Part shown: in pieces, positions 32,721 through 45,555 of the stretch | How positions within the stretch are numbered: position 1 is the first letter of the stretch | Layout: each line of letters opens with the position of its first letter | Assembly (NCBI GenBank): GCA_000499405.2 | Contig: HG738137.1 | Span: forward strand, 14,377,661-14,441,660 | Length of the DNA stretch: 64,000 bases | Source: Onchocerca volvulus | Lineage: Eukaryota > Nematoda > Chromadorea > Rhabditida > Onchocercidae | Direction: 5' to 3' | Program-made: the position numbers and the translations under genes | The notes under the pieces: generated by a model | The model's database searches: none | Seen by the model: only the letters and a program-made list of their open reading frames with translations | What the model was told of the DNA's origin: nothing

Positions 32721-35270
32721 TGAGATAAGTAATGTCTGAAATTGTGGTTATTTGGGATTGGAAGCTGGTGTAGATGATTTTGTTTTGTAACGAATTTTTT
32801 TGATATGATGGACTGTATTCGTCCTAACTACGATACACAATGAATTGATCGATAATACAAAATGTTGATAATATATCGATAATTGACTAGGGATGTTATC
32901 TGAATAGGTGGATTAGAAATTTTGGAAGCATTGATAAGGATAAAGCAGCGTAGTAAAAAGCAATGAATGATCGGATGGTAAAATTGGGCGAATGAAGAGG
33001 AAAAATGAATGCTAGATGAAAGAATGGGAAATCGATTGTCTGGCACCTCTCCAAATAACCCGTTGAAATTGTTCACATATGTAAAGTAGTTTCGTACAAT
33101 GTACAACATATTCCTATAGTGCACAGAGGAAAACGATAGCGCAGAGAAAAAACATAAAGAGATACGAGAGAGACAAAATTTACAATATGTTAGCATAGCA
33201 CAAAGAAAATTGTTTACTTCATGTTAGCATAGCACAATAAAATTTGAAACATATTGTTTACAATTTCTAAGATCAATATTTTTGACTTAAGAGTACTTTT
33301 GCATTGAGAATATTTCGGTTTTTTTTTCGACAAATACTGATGGTATTATCATTACCGACAACAGGTATTCGCCAAGAATTCACGATACATCCAATGAAAT
33401 TCATTTATCTCACAGGGATTTAGTTTTTGCCTGATTTCTATCATCCAATCTACGTTATTAATATCCTCGACATTTTTCCAGTTTAAATATCATTCCTATC
33501 TTTCAGAGTAGCCTAATTTTTGTTATTTCAACACTAAACGCTAAAAATATTGGTCAAGTTATTTTAAAATTCTTAGTTAAATCATTAAAAAAAAAAAAAA
33601 AAAAATTTTCTTCTGACTTTTCTTATTTTTCTTGCTATTCATGATCAAGAAAAATATTTTCCAAAATTTTCCTCTTATTTTTCTTTCCCTTCCTTTGTTT
33701 ACTTTCACAAATTTAAATTTCAGCAATTAGTAAAATAAAAAATGAAAAGAACGAATAAAGGAAAATGAAAAAAAAAATCAATTAAAATAAAAAAAATGTA
33801 GAAATGAGTACCAACAAAGATAGAATTGATTTGTGAATTTCGGTATAATTTTTTGTTGCCATTTATTGAAACTAACAATTAATTAAAATCTGTTTCAAAA
33901 GACATAGTTTTGAAACGATAACACATCTCAAAAAACGAAATTATCGGCAAAAAAAAAGATAAAACGATAATAAGCAAAAAATGAAATTTGGAATTACTTA
34001 TGGTAGAATCTTAAAATTTTATTAAAATTCCTCTTTCGAAATTATGTTTATTGTTCTATTATAATTCAAATATTAATAATAATCAAAGAATTTAAAAATT
34101 AAGTTTGCAGATAATTAAACGAACTTAGCACTGTGACTTTTTAAAATTCAATTTTTTTTTTTTTCTGAATCAGCGATTCCAACTAAATTAGCATTTAATT
34201 AGCATAATGCTAATTTTAGCCAGGCAGAATCCATTTTTCTATTTATTCGATCTTCAATTTCTGTTTTTATTTATTCATCTTTTTTTCGAGGCAGTCATTA
34301 ATAATCTAGTCAATATAATTGCTCATCAATTAAAATATGAGATTTTTTCGAGATATTTGATAAGTTGCAAATAAAATCTGTAGCTGTCGGAATTTCCATT
34401 TGACTATTCAGAATCTTCTTTTTCACTGTTTAGAATCTCATCATGACTCTAATATTAAGTTTAATATTTTGTTAATTCAATGGCACAAAATGCTATTGTT
34501 TTCGTTTCTTCCTTTTTTTCTTTTTTTGATTTTGCTTAATAAATGGTTTGCAAAAAGTAAAATAAAAAATAATGCAAGAAAGAAAATTAGATTCACCGTA
34601 AAAGCTAAAAATAATTTGCAAATTTTCAAATTAATGAAAGATTAAAAATGAAAGAAAGATTCAAAATGGTTGAAATATTTAGACGTTTTTAAAATGCAAT
34701 TCAATTGCAATTCATTTTAATTTCTCGTAATCATTCAATTTTAATTTAATTATTATTTATTATAATAAATATATTACTACTCTTTTGTATTTTTTCATCT
34801 ATATTTCATCTTATTTAATGAAAAATTTAAATTGAACAAAAGATTTATTGATGAATGTTGATGGGTTATATTCAAAATTCATTGACCTATTTAGATTTAG
34901 GAAAAATATTTGAAAGAAAATCATATTTTTCGAAATTTATTTCATCTATTTGTTTCTTCCTTTTTGCCGATAATGCATACAAATCTAAACAAATACATCC
35001 GTTTAATTTATCATTCACAAAAAAGAAAAGAGGAAAATAATGACAATTGTTGTTTGATTGTCTCATTTCTTCTTTTTTTTTGTTTTTTCAAAGAAGGAGA
35101 AAATTTCGTTTCGTTTCTTCCAAAAAAAAAAAAAAAAAAGGAAGACAAGGAAATCTTTTTCTTATGCTTCGTTTTAAAAGGAAGACAAGGAAATCTTTTT
35201 CTTATGCTTCGTTTTAAAATTTCAACATTGAATTTTATCAAACATTTGACAATTCGATTGGTCGTTGTTC

Positions 35271-35306
<36 letters not shown>

Positions 35307-35850
35307 TATTGGTAGCGCGAAAAATTTATTTGAAAATCAGAAATCCTCCAAAATAACTTTTTTTTTTTCATTTGTGTTTCTTTTCATATTTTCCGCATTT
35401 TTAATGTCATTTATTTCAACTTTTCGCATATCACTTTCAGAATAAATTGAATCAGAGCAGGATGAACAAAAGAGGAGGAGAAAAAGGATTTAAAAAGAAA
35501 AAAAAGAATTCCATTGGATATTTAATCCAAGTCATCCGAGATTTCGACTAGTATTTGAACTCGATATTGCATCGTAGATTTTATATTTTTGTCCTTAAAT
35601 TAATATTTAAGTAACAATTTTAGGTGTACTAGTATATTGATAATTTTATCCAAATTTCTATCTATTTCGGATTTATTTTCATGAAATACTTGAATGGAAA
35701 TATTGAGGAGGAATTAAATATATCTATCTCTGATTATTCTGAAATTTTTTTATTTCATTAAATTTTCAATTTTTTCCAATCAACCATTCTCGACTATTCT
35801 TTAATTCTTTTTTTCGAATTTCTTGACAAAGTTTTATTTTTGCAGGAAAA
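32721..35850. other. Region between the retrotransposon nest and the collagen gene
   Basis: The first few hundred bases (32721-33250) may be leader or LTR remains of the opposed element. They are less A/T-homopolymeric than what follows. The rest is AT-rich with long poly-A and poly-T (33586-33604, 35270-35305). No exon is supported. A TTTTTGCAG acceptor ends at 35845, five bases before the collagen start, and is a likely trans-splice site. Confidence 0.45.
35141..35220. repeat. 40-bp tandem duplication
   Basis: Two consecutive copies of a 40-base unit beginning GAAGACAAGG and ending CGTTTTAAAA(G/T). Identical except at the last base, so the duplication is recent. Confidence 0.9.
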
Positions 35851-38800
35851 ATGCAACAATATCATTTGCATACTCCTGCTACTTTTGCAGCTACCGCATG
35901 TGGAATAGCATTTGCTGCATTAATTATAATATTTCCAATAATTTTAACTGAAATAACACAAATGGAAGAAGAGTTAGCACTACATCGTGGTCAATATCAA
36001 ACTATGTCTGATACCATTTGGCAATATTTAATGGAAGAAAATCAACAGTTACGCTTAACTCGTGCCGTACGGCGAAATCGATCGCAATGTAAGTTCAAAT
36101 AATCTGACATTTCTTGATTACTTTTTAATTCATATGCAATTCAAGATGAATTGATGAATGAAATGATTTTAGTTCATCATTGATTTGTATGATTCGATCA
36201 AATATTTCCCTCCAAATCTCTTTGTTTTGTTTTCTTTTCTGTTATCTTTATTTCAGTAAAGTTTGTTTTTGAAAATGGAAAAAAATGTTTGAAAAAAATT
36301 TTTTTGTTTAAATAAGAATGGTTTTTATTTTTTCCAAAATTCAAGTTGTAATTTTTCATAGATGATGGTGTTGGAGAAGAAAATGGTTATGGGAAAGGAA
36401 TAGCAGAAAATGGAGGTGTGAAAGGTGAAAATGGCTGTCCTCGGGGACCACCTGGACCACCTGGTGAACCGGGTGAAAAAGGTTATGAAATGTTCAATTA
36501 TTGTTGCTTTTTGGTAGACATTTAATTTTAAAGATATGCATAATAAAAAAATTTTGGAAAAATTTCATTTAAAATTTAATAAAACCAAAAACTCCATTGA
36601 CAATAATTCGAAGTATTTAGGAATAGCATTTCAGGAGTGAATGGTTTGGATGGAATACCTGGTAAGGATGGTATTCCAGGTATTGCAGCGGTACCGTATG
36701 CAGCTTCAGAAAAAGGTCCATGTGCGCCATGTCCACCTGGAAGACCTGGTTTACGAGGCTATAAAGGAAAAAGAGGACCACGTGGACCGATTGGTAAAAA
36801 AGGCGAGATTGGAATGCCTGGTAAATGAATTTTGCATTTTTTTAATAAAAACCTAAAATTCATTTGAGGAATAAATATGTATCGGAAACGGTTTATTTCT
36901 TTCCCGTTACTATAGCAAGTAATTTCTAGTACTTATTTCTCTTCAGCTACTGTAGCATACCATTTCCAATATATAGTTTTCTCCAGCTATTGTAGTAAAT
37001 TATTTCTAGTATTTATATTCTTCAGCAATCGTACAAATTATTTCCAATGCTCATTTCTTCCCAACTTAGTGCTTATTTTCTTCCGGCTTTTCGAATTTTC
37101 AATATAGGAGAGCTAAACATTGGAAAAGGCAATTTTACGCCAAATAATTAATGATAATTTTGATAGTTATTATTGAGAATGAACAAAAGAAAATTTATTT
37201 TATAGAAATATATTTATTTTTAAATTTTAAGGACGTGATGGGGCGGTTGGTGACGAAGGACCTGAAGGTGATATTGGTCCAGTTGGACCACAGGGTCTTC
37301 CTGGTGAAAAAGGTTAGCAAGTAAAAGCATATTTTAAGTTGAAATTTTCTAATAAATTGTACTAAAGTTTCTTTTTTTTTTTGCATATATAGCATAAGGA
37401 ACTGTTATGTTATATACTATGAGTTATTTTAATAAAATTATATAGGTAAAGTTAATTTATTGGAGCAAAATTTTGATTAATTTAAACTTTTTGTTCAATT
37501 TCATATTCGACGTAATAAATGCTTTGTTACAGGTTTACCTGGACTAGATGGTTATCAGTATATTCGTGGTCTACCTGGAGAAAAAGGTGAACCTGGACCA
37601 CAAGGACCGGAAGGAGATCAAGGTCCACCTGGCGAACGTGGGGATCAAGGCGAACAAGGTAGTTATAGATTTGTAAATAGAATAAAATTTTTAAAATTTC
37701 AATTGATTAAAAACATTTTGATCACTTTATTTATTAAGGATTGCCTGGAGAACCTGGACGTCCTGGACCACCAGGTCCAGAAGGACTAACGGGCGTTCCT
37801 GGACCAGAAGGACAACCAGGACCAGTGGGTATGTTGTTTTAAATTTTAATTATATGAATTCCATAATTTTTTAAAATTAACTGGTTATTTTTTTAGGTGC
37901 TGATGCGGAATATTGTCCTTGTCCGGCGCGTGATGGTAAAGGGTACGATACCGGATATGAACAGACAGAGAAATCACCGGCTAGTAAGACTGTAGAAAGT
38001 ACCAATGGATTAGCAGATGTTTATCAGAAAATTAAACCAGAAGGAAAAACTGATAAAGTGACAGGAACAACTAAAAAACCACCAGGAATACGTACGAAAA
38101 ATGGTAAATGATTATTAGAATAATAAAATAATCGAATAAATAATCGAAAACTTTCTATGCAATATAAACTGATCATTCATTTATTTTACTAATGCTATTA
38201 TTCAAAAAAAAAAAAAGAAAGAAACAAAAAATGATAATAATATTTTGAAATTTATCAATAAATAAATAAGTGAATAATTTATCAAAGAATTCAGTCATTT
38301 CTATTTCTTATATACATGACTATAATAGAGCATCTTATTATAGTTTTTCCACATCATTCAACGTTTTGTTATGGTAAATAAAATTAGCATAAAGAAATTT
38401 TATAAAAAAATTGAATTAATGTTGAAAAAATTTATGACACAATATTTATTTTCTACATTGTTACATATTTCTTTTCAAAATATTTGTCCGATTTTTTTAA
38501 TATTCATTTGCATAAATTTCAGCAAATTTATGTTGCTTAATTTAAACTAATTATATTATTACAATTAAAATGGCATCATATAAATAGATGATAACAATTG
38601 AATTTGTGTAGTTTTAAAATTAAAAAAGAAAGAAAAATTAATTGTCTTCAGCTAAAGCCTTCAATTAGCAATTAGCAAATATTGCTTATCGCTAATCTCG
38701 ATTCAAATATGATAATAATATTTTATATAACGAAAATTCGTTAAAAATTCTTAACGATAAACATTAAAGCTAATTTTTTTTTTTTTTCAAATCTGATATT

Positions 38801-39169
38801 TTGAATTATAATTATCATATCTGAAACGACAAAGTTTTAAGGTGGAAACAGATATGATGATTCCGCCAAAATATTCGAATAATGCAAAGCTTTGTTTTTT
38901 TTTTTTTTTTTCACTTATAATTACTAATCTTTTTTTCCAGGACAAAAAGAGAAACCATTGGGAAACGGTTATCCTCCAGCTATAGTAAGATTAAATAAAT
39001 TTTGAAATATTAAAAACCAGTAAATTTCAAATTAGAAAAAAAATCTTTGAAGGAAATTTTAGTTAATTTTGCAAAAATCATTATTGATATAAATATTAAA
39101 TATTATTTATAGGGGAAACCGGATGAAGCACAAACTGCGCAACCTTACAAGAAAGCTGTATTCGCATGA
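35851..39169 (+). CDS. Cuticle collagen
   Basis: Structural protein of the nematode cuticle, secreted after trimming and trimerisation. Nine exons (35851-36088, 36362-36481, 36635-36820, 37232-37312, 37533-37658, 37739-37828, 37897-38103, 38941-38984, 39113-39169) give 382 residues. The N-terminus has the nematode cuticle-collagen domain: a membrane anchor at about 10-33 (TFAATACGIAFAALIIIFPIIL), a helical linker and a basic RAVRRNR site fitting subtilisin-type cleavage. Gly-X-Y blocks start at about residue 105 (GCPRGPPGPPGEPG). They are broken by GPCAPC and continue to about 270, ending at YCPCPAR, so there are three Cys clusters as usual for cross-linking. A nonhelical, Lys- and Thr-rich tail of about 100 residues follows, long for this family. 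Introns within the helical part all split a Gly codon after its first G. The start follows a TTGCAG acceptor by five bases. I cannot assign a specific col or dpy name. Confidence 0.9.
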
Positions 39170-39338
39170 AGTTTGCGACATCGAAATTAGAGAAATTTTC
39201 ATCAAGATTTGTTCCTGAGAAATATATTAAATTCTTCAAAGCATTACTATATATGAATAAGTAAAAATAACTTTTTGAAATGGAAATATAAAATTTTAAT
39301 ATGAAAATGTTTTAATTTAAATAAGCTTCACTGATATA

Positions 39339-39353
39339 AATAAATTCAATAAA
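39339..39353 (+). terminator. Polyadenylation signals of the collagen gene
   Basis: Two AATAAA hexamers (39339-39344 and 39348-39353) about 170-185 bases after the stop codon. Confidence 0.6.
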
Positions 39354-41854
39354 TATAATTAATCTTTTCTATTGTATTATAAGCAAATATAAAAACAAAT
39401 TACTCGATAATATTAATCTATCAAGGGATATGTATACATATATTAATCTGAAACAGTAACAACAATTCAAATTTTGTTGAAAAATATTTAGAATAACAAA
39501 AAAAAGGATGAAGAACACTTTTTTAAAGTTATGCTTACATATTTATTTATTTATTTATTTATTTTGAAGATATCAAGAAAACTTTAAGTTTAATCCATAT
39601 AACTTATACTTTTCTGAACACCCAAAAATTTGAAGACTGCAAAATATTGATTTCTTGTTCAATACTTATTGTATCACAGCAATGAATGCACCAAAATTTT
39701 AATTCGACATACATACTTCGGAAAAAAAAATTATCACAAAATAGTTGAAAAAAAAGCTAATATATACAGAATAATGCAAATAGATTTAAAAAATTAAATA
39801 GAAATTAGAAAGATGTCCTTTACAATTATTTAATAACATCTATAATATTACTAGAATGTTATGTTATTATTATTATAATTATTAAATTTTAATGAAATAA
39901 TCATATAATTTTAATGATGGATAAATTGAAAAATTATTCGAATAAAATGATTTTGATAAATTTTTCTGAATTATGAAATTCGCTTTTTAACATTTCTTTT
40001 CGTAATAAATTCATCATAATTTTTAATCAGAAATCAAAATAGTCATATACTTTTAATAATTTAACGTAATATAGATAACATACTATGCCGTCGTAAAGAT
40101 TATATGTTTTAATATTATCATCTTTTTTTTTTTTTAATCTAATTAATTGAAAGTTTTTAGGCAAATTTTTGCCTTCTTTTTTCAAGTTACTTTAATAAAT
40201 TGCCAAAAAAACGCTTATTATTCTCTTCCACCTGCTTGGTGAAAATCATTATGCTAATCGCAATGCTAATTAACCAAATAACTTGTATTAATGCTAATGC
40301 ATAATAATTGCAGCGCTAATCCATGATAAAATCAAATGTAAAAACCATTTTAGTTTTTGATTCGATAAATAAAATGATTCTGTCACAAATGATATTCTCT
40401 CTATCTTATGTTTCGCATTATATGAATGTGACAGTATTTTTTTTAAAAGAAAATTCTAAAAGGAGTGTTTAAAAGAATATAATAGTTCCAAAATTCTTTT
40501 CCAATATGATTTTTATCAATCTGAATTTGAATTTGCTTCATAGCTGAAAACATTTAGCCTAATGCAGCATTGCCATCAATCTGCTCTATACTAAATTATT
40601 TTTCATGTCAGTAATTCTGCCAAAAATAATTTTCATTGTTTTTGGAATATGAAATAATGAATAGTAAAGAATGCAAGGGTCTGCCATCAGTGCTTCATCA
40701 TGTGACAATTTTAGCGATATTTCAAACACTTTTGACAAAAATGTATATAAAAGCGTGAAAAGCCAATACGATACAAAAAAGGATAAAAGTCTTGTCCATA
40801 AACCATATTTGTTTTCTCGAATTGTCTAGCTTCTCTCTCTATTTATATGTTTTTTCTTTTCAAAATAACTGTAGGAATCTAATTGCCTGGAATGCATGAC
40901 TTAACTATCGTTTTGAGAAAATATTATACCATTGATGATGAATAGTAAATAGATCTTGCGATAATAAATGAGTCTTTTTTTTTTTTTTTTTCAGTAACGA
41001 TTCAGTAAGCAAATTCGCATGCTTCTTCTTTCATCTTCTATGATGAATTGTCCTATTGTGATTTTGAAAAAAATTTAGAGTACGTGATCATATGGTCAAT
41101 ATAAAACTACCGATTTTAAGCGTCATTGAACCAACAGAAGAGAAATATTTCTTTTTAGCTATACATTTGCTGTACTTCTAATAATTTCGACATAGTCTTA
41201 GGTTATTTTTCGAAAAAATCAGTCCTGAAGAAGCCATGAAATTTTTGTCATTCGTGTATATTGAAATGACATTTTCTTGAGGAATTCTCCCATATTTTCA
41301 TACATTACATGAAGAAAAATAATTGCAAGTTTTTAATTCATAATTTTTTCAAGATGTTTTAAATAATTTCCATTAATAGAAGCATATATGAAAAGGAATT
41401 TCTATTCTCCATGACGCAATTTATATTCTTTATATTTATATCCTCAATAAATAATTAAAAAAATTAACAAATGTCATGCATGCGGTTGTAGTATTCTTTT
41501 TCATTTATGGTAGGGATTTATGCTTATTAATATATGCTAATTAATTCGCATTTATGCTTATTAATTTATATGTTTATATACCATGTCATAAATATGTTGT
41601 CAAGGAAACAAATTAAAAAGAAAAAAGTTACAGTGCTATTAAGGAAAAACGCTATGGAAGCGATAAATATTTAGTTATGTTTTAAAACGAATATTTGCGA
41701 TTTCCTAAAGAAGCATTAGAAAAGACGAAGAAATCCCATGAAATTAATGACTGGTATTTCTGGATGATTACTATAGAAAAAATTCATTATAGATGATTTT
41801 ATCTGCAGGAACTATAATTATCTGTTTATACGAAAATTTTGTATCTTAATGATC
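39354..41854. other. Intergenic AT-rich DNA
   Basis: No exon on either strand. Repeated small phrases such as ATGCTAAT occur around 40245-40325, and a similar TATGCTTATTAAT repeat near 41520-41570. Nothing else stands out. Confidence 0.5.
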
Positions 41855-42266
41855 TGTCGGGAAAGTTGTTTTGTAGCACGAGCGAATCTCAAACTCGGAA
41901 ACTGACGCAGCGGCAAAAATAAAAATTATCGTGGAATTTGCTTGTTGCACAACCTCAAACTTGGGTAATTAAACCTTTATTATAAAATCACATAATTCAA
42001 AACGTGTGAAACAATTAAAATATCACTCGATCAAAGTACAATTCTCACGAAGGTAACCTAATCTAACCGATTCCGGAAACACACCCTTCCAAAATGATCC
42101 TTTGGTCAGGATCATCTTCTTATTTGTAGAGGGAAGATCCAGCTAAAATTTGATCCACGATAAGGCGCCATTTTTAGCGCATGAGAGCGCGTTCTTTTTG
42201 GCGCGTGGCCTTGACTACAGTATTTGAATTATTGATTGAACATCAAAAGAACAGTTCGAAACGACA
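41855..42266 (-). mobile_element. Degenerate LTR C (SL1-containing family)
   Basis: Matches the reverse complement of LTR D (46768-47200) over its centre. Shared parts include the SL1 segment, the AAGAGGC/GATCC block and the GCGCCATTTTTAGCGC...GAGAGCGCG block at 42170-42205. Ends are diverged: TGTCGG at 41855 and ACGACA at 42266 are the best candidate termini, with no target duplication. Sense is -. It is older than LTRs A, B and D. Confidence 0.7.
41954..41975 (-). promoter_or_regulatory. Exact SL1 spliced-leader sequence inside LTR C
   Basis: On the - strand the 22 bases equal SL1 although the rest of this LTR is diverged. It is preceded directly by AATAAA (complement at 41976-41981) and followed by GTTGTG, a GT donor-like context. 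Confidence 0.9.
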
Positions 42267-43155
42267 AAAATGATTGAAACATACAATTGATATTATGAAG
42301 TTTATCGGAATTTTCGACATGATTTTCCATTTTCAAAATGTATCAAATTTTATTTTTTTCAATGATTATATTATTGAAATTTCTGAATGTTACATGCTGG
42401 ATATAGCTAGTATTCTGATACAGATTTATGATTCCAACTGCTTAGAAATTTCAATCTACATCCCAGTACTAATCAAACATCGAGAAAGATTATCGAAAGT
42501 AATGATCAAACAATACTATTTGCCGTTAAATAACGAAGTCTCATAATATACACAAACAAACATATAGTAGCTACCACATTTCAAGTTTCATCTAATTATT
42601 TTAATAAAGTTTCATAATAACTTCAATAATATCTTTTTGAGCGATAAATAATTGTAAGGAGGCGGGATAACAACTTCAGGAATGTTGGTTAAGATGAAAT
42701 ACTTAATTGAGATATTTCTATCATTATTATTGCTATAACTAGTTCTGTCACATCATCATTCAACGCGTTGCTGATATCCTAAGAAGAGACGGGCGAAATC
42801 TTTTCATAGTGTCTAAAATAAAATTATAATATTTGTTTTCAAACTAAATTCGAGTTTTTATGTTGAATTGAATATTAAACTTTCAACAAAATGTTAAAAA
42901 CAAAGGAATAATTAAAATTCGAATTTTTTGTTAGATGCATATCCTGAGATATGAAGAAAAGCAATTTATTTTTGATTTTTTTCCAAACTTCCGCAGGCAT
43001 ATCACTTATGCTTATTCCTTTGATCATTCCGACTTCATTGATATGCCGAGATGATCAAAACAACAGCCGCATAGATCTATATTAAATAGGACATTACATG
43101 ATATTTCAATTTGACTACCTTTTTGATATTGAAAGAAATTACCATTTTCAGCGAA
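42267..43155. other. Upstream region of the seven-transmembrane gene
   Basis: Contains a 90-codon open frame (42274-42546, +) without a recognisable domain, splice context or neighbour match; I do not call it a gene. A TTTTCAG acceptor ends at 43151, four bases before the receptor start. Confidence 0.4.
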
Positions 43156-45555
43156 ATGGACTTTTATAATGATGGCAGTAATTTCAATGACACTAATAGT
43201 TTGGGCATTCCTGAATGTGCAGACTTGGGTCTATATTGCTGTAAGTTAATAATTGCAATCCAACTTTGATGAGTAATATCCATATGTGGTGAATTCTTGA
43301 ACAAAATATTTAAGAATTCAAAAATTTATAATTTTACTCAAAAAATATGTTAAATCGATTTAAGAACGAAGTGGTTCAAGAGAAATTTATCATCTAATAT
43401 AACACATCTACATTTTTAAACCTAAGAATTAGTATGATTATATTATTATCAGCTCTGTTTCATGAAGTAAATTTGATATCAGTTATTTTCTGATATCATA
43501 AAGCAATAAATGAAAATAGAAGGATTTTCTGATAGAATATAGTAGTACGTTTTCTAGCAGAACTGTACACTGCGGAGAATTTAATAGCGTACATTTCAAC
43601 GATCGGCAACTTCATCTTTATTCCTTTCATGTTGTATTTAATATTTGTGAAAATGAAAGATGGTTTTTTGAAATATTTCACACTGAATGTAATGTTCATG
43701 TGTATAACGTCATCTATTGCTGTTTTCGTAGCCGATGCAATTTACATCAGCAAACTTTTTCATCGCTTAGAAGGAAACGAAATTTATCTGTAAGTTCTGT
43801 TCAAATTTAAACAAAAATTCGTTCCGCATACTTTATTCTTGATAAAATTGCTTTATAATGCTACATTCTTTGTCCGTTGTATTACAATTAGTCTGCTTGA
43901 ATCAGAAATTCCTTAAAGAAATTTCAGTAATGTTACGAATCATTATGCTTATATTGAAACATGGACAATACAATTTAACCATCTTGGATTCATGTGGTAT
44001 CATGCTTTAATGCTTTACGCAGCTATAGTTTCTTACTTACCTTACGGAAACCCGATTTTGTATACAAATAAATTTGTGAAAAAGTGAGTTCATTTTACTA
44101 CTCTTCAAATCTTCAACTTGCATTTGATTGAACTTCACGATCTCATAAAATATTTTTTGACGTTACGCATGGTTTTGAAATCGTGAAATACAGTTTCAAT
44201 ATTCAAGTAAGATATAAAATATGTCTAGTAGTCGATTTCTGGAAAAATGCTCATTCGTCTTTTTATTTATTCTTTTTATATACAATCTTGACTTGAACGA
44301 TAATCATTGTTCTTTTTGTTTCCATCCTTTTCTTCTATTTTTTTTTTTCAGGAGTCAGATACCGCATTATGTTGTTTTACATATTTCGGTACTTCTTTGG
44401 GGAGGTTTTACGATCGTAATGTTGCACCAAACCGGATCTTCTGACTTGACTCATATTGCATTGTTTATCGCATTGTTCATTGTTGCTGTGATGGTAAAAT
44501 TTTGCAAAATCTGAAACTTTGCAAGATTCTAGATCATCTTATATTCGAATCAATCATTCTGGTATTAATCATTATAAGTCAATGCAAAAACATATGAGGA
44601 TGTAATTTTCTCGGGAACTATGCCAAAAAAGAAAAATAATTCTGTTTAAACTGTCACTGATCATCAAACACTTCTTCCCACATCCGGGATGAATTAAAAT
44701 TTGTTAGGGTAAAGAAATTTTAAATGAGGTACTCATTGTTGCAGGGAACGATTAAAATCAATAAATGCAACCTCTTGGGATTGATACTATCCAAGTTTCA
44801 AAATTACAACACAAACGTTTATGCACATTTATTATATACACTTATTCCATTGAAGTCATTACTTTGCCAATGCTTGGTAAGTTTTCATCGTTTGGTTATT
44901 CTAATATCAATTCAGGTCAATTAGTGGTCGAGAAAACTTATCACAACATTGATGCATTTTACTACGTTTATAATCTTTGCTAAAACTTCTGCCAGCCATA
45001 GATTCTCTCAATCCTCTTCAAATTTCAAACTGAAAGTAAAAGTATAAAATACACTATTCTTATCAGTAATCAATATTCTTATCTTTGAAGTAGGAATCGC
45101 ATACTTGTAAAATTAGAACTTAAAATCTTAACTCTATGATGAGAGTGTTTTACCAAATTTTTGTACTCAAAATTGAAATATTGATAAGGCACTAATACAA
45201 GCATATTTTTAGTTCATGCATGCGCACAGATTATTTGTACATTTGCTGGTTGCAAATACAACGTTGAGGAGAATAATTTCAGATCTATGCTCTATACAGT
45301 AACTTTTTTTTGTCGTCGGGTAATCATTTAAGAAATTACTCGCTTTTTTTATCATTGATTATCTTTTGTCATTTTGTAATGCGAATTTCTCCTGATGAAA
45401 TTTTCAGTGTTACTTAATTTTAGATGCGAGTGATTTTCGTTGTTTTGATTACGATTCTCGCATATGAGCCGTTGCGCCGTGCAACTTTTTCAATGTTCAT
45501 AGGAAAAAAGTGGACGACGGAAATCAAATCAATTCATAAGCTAGAAATAAAATGA
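43156..45555 (+). CDS. Seven-transmembrane receptor-like protein
   Basis: Probable serpentine (GPCR-like) receptor; ligand and class are unknown. Exons 43156-43240, 43558-43789, 43928-44083, 44352-44493, a probable exon 44745-44876, and 45424-45555 give 292 residues. The N-terminus is short and acidic, with potential N-glycosylation (FNDTNS) and Cys residues (ECADLGLYC). It is followed by hydrophobic segments: [109 protein letters not shown] and [15 protein letters not shown]. The fifth exon is inferred. It is exactly 44 codons, phase 0 at both ends, open in only that frame, and its inclusion gives seven rather than six segments. A basic C-terminus follows. An upstream TTTTCAG acceptor suggests SL trans-splicing. 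AATAAA overlaps the stop (45547-45552). Confident as a gene, moderate as a receptor. Confidence 0.75.

Noticed and set aside
42274..42546. 90-codon + strand open frame as a gene
   Set aside because: No domain, no splice or start context beyond chance, and it lies next to a degenerate LTR. Composition is not clearly coding.
43159..43250. Hydrophobic alternative frame at the start of the seven-transmembrane gene ([14 protein letters not shown])
   Set aside because: It joins the next exon out of frame. The acidic, Cys-containing frame joins in phase.
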